A stretch of DNA of 9,283 nt from the NCBI GenBank assembly GCA_903858385.1, contig CAIOIN010000031.1, positions 1 through 9,283 of the forward strand. The letters run 5' to 3'. The position numbers were made by a program, and so were the translations under genes. This document shows, in pieces, positions 1 to 4,564 of this stretch. Source of the DNA: an uncultured Microcaldota archaeon (GTDB lineage Archaea > Micrarchaeota > Micrarchaeia > Micrarchaeales > Micrarchaeaceae). The notes under the pieces are model-generated. The model was given only the letters and a program-made list of their open reading frames with translations. It was not told the origin of the DNA and searched no databases. Numbering within the stretch: position 1 is the stretch's first letter; each line of letters opens with the position of its first letter.

Positions 1-1063
1 ATCAAAAACACAACTCACCGCACAGCCGTAAGGCTTAGTACAGTGGGTGACGCCTGCTCACCGCTAGTACGCGAAACCCCGTTTCAACGGGCCTAAGCGC
101 TAGCAAAGAGCGGGAGTAACTCTGACTCTCTTGAGGTAGCGTAATACCTCGTCACTTAATAGGTGACTTGCATGAAGGGCGTAATGATCGTTCCACTGTC
201 CCAACATTAGATCCGGTGAACTTACTACGCGGTGAATATGCCGCGATCTCTCAGTGGGAAAAGAAGACTCTATGAATCTTTACTACAGCCTGTAGTTGTT
301 GTGAAATGGGTTATGCATAGTGTAAGTGGGAGCGTAGACGCATGGGCTTAGGCCCATGCTGAGCGACGATGTAACACCACTCTTAACCTGTTTTTCAGCT
401 CACTTGAAAAAGGACATCTGCAGGTGGGTAGTTATACTGGACGGTTGCTTTCGATAATGAAACGAAAGTGACCAATGCTCTGCTTATGTGGCTTGGAAAA
501 CCACAGTTAAGCATAAAGGCAAATGCAGGGCTGACTGTATTCTGAAAAGCGTGGAATGCAGACTCGAAAGAGGGGCTTAACGAACTTTGGCAGCCCTTTT
601 AATGGGGCTCCAAGCTGTCAAACAAGTTACTCTAGAAGTAATCGATTCGTCGCCGGCGAGAGTTCCCATCGACCCGGCGGTTTGACCCACCGATATGGAC
701 CCATGTTATCCCGGCCGTGCATAAGCGGCCAAAGGTTGGGCTGTTCGCCCATTAAAAACGTACGCGAGTTGCGTTCAGTCCGTCGTGAGACAGGACGGTA
801 TCATCTACTGGGAGTGTTAGTGTCAGAGGATAAGATCCCCCTAATACGAGAGGAACAGGGGATCGGCGCCTCTAGTGTACCGGTTGTGTTCGCATTGCCG
901 GGTAGCCACGCGCCAAAAGGATAAGCCCTGAAAGCATCTAAGGGCGAAGCCACACCCGAAACTAGACACTGGGGCGGCCGCAATAGACGGCTTTGATAGG
1001 AAGGGCGCATAGATGGAGAGCGCAAGCGATCCATGAACGTACCTTTACTAAAGTCCAACATGC
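1..1063 (+). rRNA. 23S ribosomal RNA, 3' portion (partial at the 5' side)
   Basis: Large-subunit rRNA from domain IV through domain VI; the gene begins outside the window. Landmarks seen: the helix 69/71 region (about 111-150, GAGGTAGCGTAAT), the domain V central loop strands (about 263-280, 629-660, 680-702, 762-780), the A loop CTGTTCGCCC (741-750), the GTCGTGAGACAG segment (782-793), the sarcin-ricin loop TACGAGAGGA (845-854), and the CTGAAAGCATCTAAG block (928-942). The 3' end is set near 1063, shortly after TTACTAAAG, which matches the usual TACTAAT near the 3' end; it could be off by about 15 nt because the 5' partner strand of the closing helix is not visible. G at the position equivalent to E. 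coli 2058 (263) is typical of archaea. The RNA is unusually divergent at near-universal positions, with many compensated pairs (see findings). No intron is obvious, and no 5S or tRNA follows it. Confidence 0.95.
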
Positions 1064-1066
1064 AAG

Positions 1067-1109
1067 CTTTTCTCCTCATCTTTTTTGATGAGTTTCCGCT
1101 ACTCAGCGG
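1067..1109 (+). terminator. Candidate 23S 3' terminator/processing region: T-rich tract with two small hairpins
   Basis: Just after the rRNA comes a pyrimidine-rich tract (1067-1086) ending in six T's. The T run is the loop of a perfect 6-bp hairpin, CTCATC (1075-1080) with GATGAG (1087-1092). A second 5-bp hairpin follows at once, CCGCT (1096-1100) with AGCGG (1105-1109) and a 4-nt loop. Archaeal termination depends mainly on U-rich RNA, so the T tract is a reasonable terminator; the hairpins may instead mark an rRNA processing site. Assignment is by position and sequence only. Confidence 0.45.
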
Positions 1110-1174
1110 ACAGCATCGACGTTTCCACCTGCCAAATCCTCGGAATCGTCAATTGGCAAACACGATAAAAAGCC

Positions 1175-1182
1175 ATATATAT
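1175..1182 (+). promoter_or_regulatory. TATA-like box for the 196-residue protein gene
   Basis: ATATATAT lies 47-54 nt upstream of the ATG at 1229, with an A-rich stretch (CGATAAAAA, 1163-1171) just upstream that could serve as a BRE-like element. A transcript starting about 25 nt downstream (near 1205) would have a leader of about 24 nt. This differs from the three leaderless promoters farther right. A GTGATC at 1206-1211 resembles the archaeal Shine-Dalgarno core but sits about 17 nt from the ATG, farther than usual. Confidence 0.45.
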
Positions 1183-1228
1183 CTAGAAAAAACGAGTGTA
1201 GCCTAGTGATCTGACGGCCGAGAGAAAC

Positions 1229-1819
1229 ATGTCCTTTGAAGACGTGCGCACAGCCTTTGCGCAGATAGCCGCAAAGGCCGGCGTGAACCAAGCCGCAGCG
1301 GAAACGTGCCGGGCGCTGACGGCCTATGGCGGGTACGAGAAACTGGTGTCCGACATAACCAGCATATTCAACATATCCAACACGTTCGAGAATTACAGCA
1401 CCTACATCAGGGATATCTACGAGAGAGACATGCCAGTCGAAGAGCGTTTCAAGGATGCCGCGATGGAAACCGCGCTCGAGCTCCGGAGACTCGAGTACGC
1501 AGGAGCCGCGTCCGAACTGATCTCGGCTTTCAACATACCGGAGCATGTCCTTGCGGAAAAGGAGGTCACGGTCGCGAAACGCACCATGATGGAGCGAACG
1601 GACATAACGCACTACTTCAATACGATAGAACGCGGAAAGAACATCGAATTGCAGAAATACGGGGTGTGGATGAACACATGGATCAAAACGTTTTCAGAGC
1701 AGCTTCCTCTGCTGCGCGCTCCTGCCTACGATGAATTGCATGCGGCAAGGCAGCTCGTGTTCGAAGCGGTCCGCGCGTATCTCCGCAAGAAGATGGAAGG
1801 CGACGGACCGACCATGTGA
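1229..1819 (+). CDS. Hypothetical protein, 196 aa, predicted all-helical, family not recognised
   Basis: I do not recognise a family and assign no function. It is a soluble-looking protein, rich in Ala, Glu, Arg and Leu, with no signal peptide and no clear membrane segment. Its spacing of charged and hydrophobic residues suggests an alpha-helical bundle throughout. The C-terminal third has a run of aromatic residues (YFNTIERGK, KYGVWMNTWIK, residues about 128-153) followed by a charged terminal helix (VRAYLRKKMEG). No Cys/His metal cluster, P-loop or helix-turn-helix is evident. The ATG is chosen because the sequence reads as protein-like from there and follows a TATA-like box and short leader. 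The next gene has its own promoter only 8 nt past the stop, so this is probably a single-gene unit between 23S and the flavodoxin gene. An antisense frame of 169 codons overlaps it but lacks protein-like features. It is probably real, as codon use (ATA Ile, AGG/CGC Arg) matches its neighbours. Confidence 0.8.
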   Translation: MSFEDVRTAFAQIAAKAGVNQAAAETCRALTAYGGYEKLVSDITSIFNISNTFENYSTYIRDIYERDMPVEERFKDAAMETALELRRLEYAGAASELISAFNIPEHVLAEKEVTVAKRTMMERTDITHYFNTIERGKNIELQKYGVWMNTWIKTFSEQLPLLRAPAYDELHAARQLVFEAVRAYLRKKMEGDGPTM

Positions 1820-1826
1820 ACGCCAG

Positions 1827-1835
1827 TTTTAAATA
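1827..1835 (+). promoter_or_regulatory. TATA box of a leaderless promoter for the flavodoxin-like gene
   Basis: TTTTAAATA begins 8 nt after the upstream stop codon. From the first base of its TTTAAA core (1828) to the A of the start codon (1857) is 29 nt, so transcription is expected to begin at or within a few nt of the ATG. No Shine-Dalgarno motif lies between them, which fits a leaderless mRNA. Confidence 0.7.
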
Positions 1836-1856
1836 GCCAAAAAACATAATCCAAAC

Positions 1857-2324
1857 ATGCAAACGCGAGTTTTAGTAGTCTACGACACGAAATACGGCAA
1901 CACGGAAGAGATTGCCGAAGCCATGGGCGATGCCGTCCTCGGGAAGGTGTTTCGAGTCGACGACACAAAGCATCTCAACCTCAGCAGATTCGATCTCATA
2001 ATAATCGGTTCGCCAACCTGGGGCGGCAGGCCAACGAAGCCCATCCAAGAATTCATGGATCGGATCCCGGAAGACGTCGTCAAGAGCAGCCTCATGGCCG
2101 CATTCGATACGAGGATGCTGAACGAGCGCAACGGCTTTTTCGCGAAATTATTGATAAAAATATTCGGCTATGCCTCTTACCGAATTGCCAACAGCCTGCA
2201 GAAAAAAGGCTGCCACATGGCAAGCGCGCCTGCGGGATTCATTGTAACCGGGTATAAAGGGCCCCTAAAAGACGGGGAAATGGTGCGTGCCGCCAAGTGG
2301 GCGAAGTCGCTGATAAAAGAGTGA
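1857..2324 (+). CDS. Flavodoxin-like FMN-binding protein, 155 aa
   Basis: A single flavodoxin domain, expected to bind FMN and act as a cytoplasmic one- or two-electron carrier; the partner redox enzyme cannot be deduced here. Seen: beta-1 VLVVYDTKYGNTEEIA (residues 5-20) with the phosphate-binding loop D-T-K-Y-G-N-T; strand DLIIIGSPTWGGRPTKP (46-62), whose Trp55 region is where flavodoxins stack the isoalloxazine ring; strand MAAFDTR (80-86); and a terminal GFIVTG-x-x-GPLKDGE segment (127-141) before the last helix. A helical stretch around residues 92-117 (FFAKLLIKIFGYASYRIANSLQKKG) separates the last strands, an arrangement I recall from archaeal and actinobacterial flavodoxin-family proteins. 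The length is normal for a short-chain flavodoxin. The start is fixed by the TATA box 29 nt upstream and by the beta-1 strand beginning at once. The gene appears monocistronic, since the next one has its own TATA box. General family is certain; the specific role is unknown. Confidence 0.9.
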   Translation: MQTRVLVVYDTKYGNTEEIAEAMGDAVLGKVFRVDDTKHLNLSRFDLIIIGSPTWGGRPTKPIQEFMDRIPEDVVKSSLMAAFDTRMLNERNGFFAKLLIKIFGYASYRIANSLQKKGCHMASAPAGFIVTGYKGPLKDGEMVRAAKWAKSLIKE

Positions 2325-2356
2325 TTGTCGCTTACAAGATCCCGCCACTGGGCAAT

Positions 2357-2366
2357 CTATAAATAT
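2357..2366 (+). promoter_or_regulatory. TATA box of a leaderless promoter for the kinase-Cgi121 unit
   Basis: CTATAAATAT is a near-consensus archaeal TATA box. The TATAAA core starts at 2358, 30 nt before the ATG at 2388, so the transcript should start at about the first codon. This argues for the ATG at 2388 over the upstream TTG at 2325, because the extra 21 codons would run through the promoter. Confidence 0.75.
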
Positions 2367-2387
2367 CTCGGATTTCAAGAGAGTATC

Positions 2388-2933
2388 ATGTCCTACAAGA
2401 GCATAGTGCTTTCGGGGAATCCCGGAGCCGGGAAATCCGCTCTGGCCGAAGCGCTATCAAAAGAGTATCACATGTCAATCTTCTCAATCGGCAAGATGTG
2501 GAGGAAAAAATACGAGGAGACCCATCCATTGAAGGACATCTCGTTCGCTGATTACTGGAAGGCAACGAACATGGCTGACAACAGGAATGTCAACGAGGTA
2601 GCGAAAATCGTATTCGAGCATGGCAATGTGATAGGCGAGCTCAGGTACACCCACAATCTCGATAAATCATTATGCCTGCTCGTGTTCTTGACCGCCGATC
2701 TAGACATACGCGCATCAAGGTCCGCAGGCAGGGCGGAGCACAAGGGCATGTCAATATCCGAGATAGCGAAAGTCCTGAAGGCGCGCGAAAATGAAGAAGT
2801 GACCAGAGCTCACGAGCTCTATGGCAAGGACTACGACTACCGCGACCCTAGAAATTATCACCTGGTCCTGGACTCCGGCAAGCTCTCAATAGCCCAGGAA
2901 GTCGCCGAGATAAACGCGCTGATGAGAAAATAG
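2388..2933 (+). CDS. Cytidylate-kinase-like P-loop NMP kinase, 181 aa
   Basis: Probable nucleoside monophosphate kinase, closest by eye to the archaeal (d)CMP kinase type that converts CMP/dCMP to the diphosphate using ATP in the cytoplasm. Seen: strand KSIVLSGNPGAGKSALAEAL with Walker A GNPGAGKS (residues 10-17); a substrate-side motif FSIGKMWRKKYEE (32-44); strand CLLVFLTADLDIRASR (96-111), the hydrophobic strand and Arg-bearing helix typical of the family; a lid-like helix KARENEEVTRAHELYG (131-146); and NYHLVLDSGKLS (157-168), matching the usual D-hydrophobic-V-[IL]-[DN]-T/S ending. The family usually has a G-R motif near the middle; here it reads VIGELRYTHN (81-90), so substrate preference or activity could differ. 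The start is ATG 2388, set by the TATA box 30 nt upstream. Cgi121 follows after 17 nt, so the two are probably co-transcribed. An AK6/Fap7-like adenylate kinase is a less likely alternative. Family assignment is fairly sure, substrate less so. Confidence 0.75.
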   Translation: MSYKSIVLSGNPGAGKSALAEALSKEYHMSIFSIGKMWRKKYEETHPLKDISFADYWKATNMADNRNVNEVAKIVFEHGNVIGELRYTHNLDKSLCLLVFLTADLDIRASRSAGRAEHKGMSISEIAKVLKARENEEVTRAHELYGKDYDYRDPRNYHLVLDSGKLSIAQEVAEINALMRK

Positions 2934-2950
2934 CGATTTCTGATGATGCG

Positions 2951-3451
2951 ATGATCGAACAGCTGTCGAAGATAAGATCAGAAGACCTGATCGTAAAAGA
3001 GGCAAGTCCAAAAGAGGGCATTGCAAAGCTCTTCGACCGCATGGACCAGCTGAACAAGACAAAAGGCAACACCATCCAAGCATTCGATTACGATGGCGTC
3101 ATAAACAAAACGCATCTTCTCGCGGCCTACATCAATGCGCTGATGGCGTTCGGCAGCCATTCAAACAAGGCAAAAAGCGCTTCGATGGAGATGCTGCTCT
3201 TCGCCGCGATGACCGATCAGATAGGCACGGCCATCGAAACGGTCGGCGCAAAGGAAAATTCAAAGATCCTGATGTTCGCAAACAGCGAAAAAGGCTTCGA
3301 CGGCATGCGAGACCTGTTAAAAGAGATTAAAGAGTTCAGGCCGAGCGCGCAGCACACTGCCCAAGCCCTAAAGAAGTTCGGGATTAAAAACACGGAAGAT
3401 GCGGACAGGCTGGTGCTGCAAAAGATGGCGATGTCAAGGCTGAAGTCATAA
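2951..3451 (+). CDS. cgi121: KEOPS complex subunit Cgi121, 166 aa
   Basis: Cgi121 (TPRKB homologue) is an accessory subunit of KEOPS (Kae1-Bud32-Cgi121-Pcc1), which makes the t6A modification at position 37 of ANN-decoding tRNAs. Family knowledge is that Cgi121 attaches to Bud32 and binds the tRNA 3' CCA end. The diagnostic core is seen at residues 59-100: AYINALMAFGSHSNKAKSAS, then MEMLLFAAMTDQIGTAIETVG. These match the family pattern of a helix with A-x-x-A-F followed by K-S-x-x-M-E-x-L-L-x-x-x-x-x-x-Q-I-x-x-A-I. The N-terminal part (1-58) is a mixed alpha/beta segment ending in AFDYDGVINKTHL, and the C-terminus is helical. Length is normal for archaeal Cgi121. ATG 2951 is used; two upstream ATGs (2943, 2946) are out of frame. 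TGATGATG lies directly upstream and may be a weak Shine-Dalgarno. Kae1, Bud32 and Pcc1 are not in this window. Confidence 0.88.
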   Translation: MIEQLSKIRSEDLIVKEASPKEGIAKLFDRMDQLNKTKGNTIQAFDYDGVINKTHLLAAYINALMAFGSHSNKAKSASMEMLLFAAMTDQIGTAIETVGAKENSKILMFANSEKGFDGMRDLLKEIKEFRPSAQHTAQALKKFGIKNTEDADRLVLQKMAMSRLKS

Positions 3452-3483
3452 ACCGCCCCTCAAACTCTACTTTTGCGGTAAGG

Positions 3484-3524
3484 GCATATATCAACAAATT
3501 CTTGACATATCCAACAATATATGC
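3484..3524 (+). promoter_or_regulatory. Inverted repeat, candidate operator upstream of the chaperone operon
   Basis: GCATATAT (3484-3491) and ATATATGC (3517-3524) form a perfect 8-bp inverted repeat with a 25-nt spacer. Inside it, ATATCAACAA (3488-3497) is echoed by ATATCCAACAA (3507-3517), a near-direct repeat. The element ends 14 nt before the TATA box of the regulator gene that leads the grpE-dnaK-dnaJ operon, where an archaeal repressor or activator site would be expected. Binding by that regulator is inference. The AT-rich arms could also be a second TATA box. Confidence 0.4.
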
Positions 3525-3537
3525 TTCAAAAGGGAGA

Positions 3538-3546
3538 TTATTTAAA
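3538..3546 (+). promoter_or_regulatory. TATA box of a leaderless promoter for the wHTH-grpE-dnaK-dnaJ operon
   Basis: TTATTTAAA, with purine-rich AAAAGGGAGA (3528-3537) immediately upstream as a possible BRE. The TTTAAA core begins at 3541, 29 nt before the ATG at 3570, the same distance as at the flavodoxin promoter. No comparable TATA box was seen between the four downstream genes, so this is probably the main promoter of the operon. Confidence 0.7.
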
Positions 3547-3569
3547 CGTAATGCATCATAACTATAACG

Positions 3570-3983
3570 ATGGAGCACATAGTCATACGGGTTCTCGAGA
3601 AGCCGGATTTCAACGACCCCGAGAAGCTCATAAAGTGGTTCGTCAGCGTCCTCGGCCTTTCAGGGGAGGGCGAGATAGACAGCATCGGAGAACAGATACT
3701 GAGCGAGTTCGCCAAGGCGGCATACCTGGACAAGGGGCTCTCGAGCTCGGAGCTCAAGCTCGACACGAATCTGGCAAGGAGCACCGTCATATACCACCTG
3801 AACCGGTTCATAGACTCCGGGTTGCTGGTGAAGAAGGGCAGGAAGTACCACCTAAGGGCAAGCGAGATGTCCAAGGCCATAGAGGAGATAGAATACGACA
3901 TAGACCGCGAGCTCAGCAGGATGCTCGACACGGCGAAGCAGTTCGACAAGCTCATGTCGATACAGATGAAGAAAAAGAAGTGA
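3570..3983 (+). CDS. Winged-helix DNA-binding protein, probable regulator of the chaperone operon, 137 aa
   Basis: Probable transcription regulator. A winged helix-turn-helix is seen at residues 43-96: helix ILSEFAKAAYLDKGLSSSEL, then LDTNLARSTVIYHLNRFIDSGLL with the recognition-helix pattern S-T-V-x-x-H-L-x-x-F/L, and a wing KKGRKYHLR. This resembles ArsR/MarR/TrmB-type archaeal regulators. The C-terminus (98-137) is a charged helix, EIEYDIDRELSRMLDTAKQF, which could form a dimerising coiled coil, ending in a Lys-rich tail (KKKK). The N-terminal 40 residues look like a small extra alpha/beta segment. The ATG is set by the TATA box 29 nt upstream, so the mRNA is likely leaderless. Only 4 nt separate its stop from the grpE GTG start, so it is surely co-transcribed with grpE-dnaK-dnaJ. 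The inferred role is autoregulated control of the heat-shock operon. Its ligand or sensing mechanism cannot be seen, and it need not be related to Pyrococcus Phr. Confidence 0.82.
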   Translation: MEHIVIRVLEKPDFNDPEKLIKWFVSVLGLSGEGEIDSIGEQILSEFAKAAYLDKGLSSSELKLDTNLARSTVIYHLNRFIDSGLLVKKGRKYHLRASEMSKAIEEIEYDIDRELSRMLDTAKQFDKLMSIQMKKKK

Positions 3984-3984
3984 T
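3980..3984 (+). promoter_or_regulatory. Shine-Dalgarno GTGAT for grpE, overlapping the upstream stop codon
   Basis: GTGAT can pair with the AUCAC of the archaeal 16S 3' tail and ends 3 nt before the GTG start at 3988. The TGA stop of the regulator gene lies inside it, which suggests translational coupling. This site decides for GTG 3988 as the grpE start. Confidence 0.65.
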
Positions 3985-3987
3985 AAC

Positions 3988-4560
3988 GTGTCTGATGCTA
4001 AACAAGATAACGGCAAGCAGGAGAAAGTCGCCAATCCGAAAGAGAGCGCGCAGCAAAAAGAAGAGGCCAAGCAAGCAGTTCCGCAGGAAAACAAGGACAA
4101 GGACATGAAGGAGCAGCTGCTCAGGCTTGCGGCGGAATTCGACAACTACAAGAAGAGGACGAAGAACGACGTCGACAACGCGAAGAGCGCCGGCAAAGCG
4201 GAGCTCGTGAAGGGCTTCCTGCCGATACTGGACGAATTCGAGCTCGCCATGATAGTCGTGAACAAGGCTTCCGACAAAACCGTCGCAAGGGGCATTGAGA
4301 TGCTGTACTCAAATTTCACGGACATGCTGAAGAAAGAGGGACTCGAGGAGGTGTCATGCAAGGGGGTATTCGATCCCTACAGGCACGAGATAATGATGAC
4401 AAGGGAGAGCAAGGAAAAGGAGGGCACGATACTCGATGTGGTCAAGAAAGGCTACCTCTTCGACAAGGCGCTGCTCAGGCCCGCTTCGGTGATCGTGGCA
4501 AAGGCCCCGGCCATGGCGGCGAGCGCCGATACCGACAGAAATGATACTAAAACAAAGTGA
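3988..4560 (+). CDS. grpE: GrpE, nucleotide exchange factor of DnaK, 190 aa
   Basis: GrpE dimerises and opens the DnaK nucleotide-binding domain to release ADP, resetting the chaperone cycle in the cytoplasm. Seen: a Lys/Glu/Gln-rich, probably disordered N-terminus (residues 1-38); a long helix with the family motif LLRLAAEFDNYKKRT (44-58); KGFLPILDEFELAM (75-88); a middle segment GIEMLYSNFTDMLKKEGLEEV (102-122); and the beta-domain signature FDPYRHEIMM (128-137) followed by GTILDVVKKGYLFDKALLRP (146-165) and SVIVAK. These match the GrpE signature well, and the length is typical. A Thr/Ala/Asp-rich tail ends the protein. It starts with GTG, supported by the GTGAT motif 3 nt upstream. It lies between the wHTH gene (4-nt gap) and dnaK (4-nt gap). 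Archaeal grpE-dnaK-dnaJ sets are generally held to derive from bacteria by transfer, but base and codon use here look like the neighbours. Confidence 0.96.
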   Translation: MSDAKQDNGKQEKVANPKESAQQKEEAKQAVPQENKDKDMKEQLLRLAAEFDNYKKRTKNDVDNAKSAGKAELVKGFLPILDEFELAMIVVNKASDKTVARGIEMLYSNFTDMLKKEGLEEVSCKGVFDPYRHEIMMTRESKEKEGTILDVVKKGYLFDKALLRPASVIVAKAPAMAASADTDRNDTKTK

Positions 4561-4561
4561 T
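4557..4561 (+). promoter_or_regulatory. Shine-Dalgarno GTGAT for dnaK, overlapping the grpE stop codon
   Basis: The junction AAGTGATAACATG repeats the one before grpE (AAGTGATAACGTG): the TGA stop lies inside the motif, a TAA follows in frame, and the start comes after AAC. It supports ATG 4565 as the dnaK start rather than the in-frame ATG at 4541, which lies inside grpE. Confidence 0.65.
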
Positions 4562-4564
4562 AAC

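Noticed and set aside
1..1063. 23S pseudogene as the explanation for divergence
   Set aside because: Several paired substitutions preserve helices, and the A loop, GAGA tetraloop and A2451 are intact. Decay would not produce matched changes, though an error or a duplicate copy cannot be excluded from this window alone.
556..1079. Open frames within the 23S region (122 codons plus, 92 codons minus)
   Set aside because: They lie inside a clear rRNA gene, are not protein-like, and have no start signals.
1103..1612. 169-codon antisense frame over the hypothetical gene
   Set aside because: Composition is not protein-like, no promoter or ribosome-binding motif is visible, and the plus-strand frame has the better codon pattern and start context.
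2976..2992. Perfect GATCAG/CTGATC hairpin near the start of cgi121
   Set aside because: It is within conserved-looking coding sequence, short, and likely chance; no sign of a regulatory role.
3521..4108. 195-codon plus-strand frame overlapping the wHTH gene
   Set aside because: Shifted reading of the regulator and grpE genes; Arg/His/Gly-rich and low in hydrophobic residues, unlike a folded protein.
4541..4564. Upstream in-frame ATG giving DnaK eight extra residues
   Set aside because: It lies inside grpE, has no ribosome-binding motif of its own, and homologues begin at the MKIIGIDLGT methionine.
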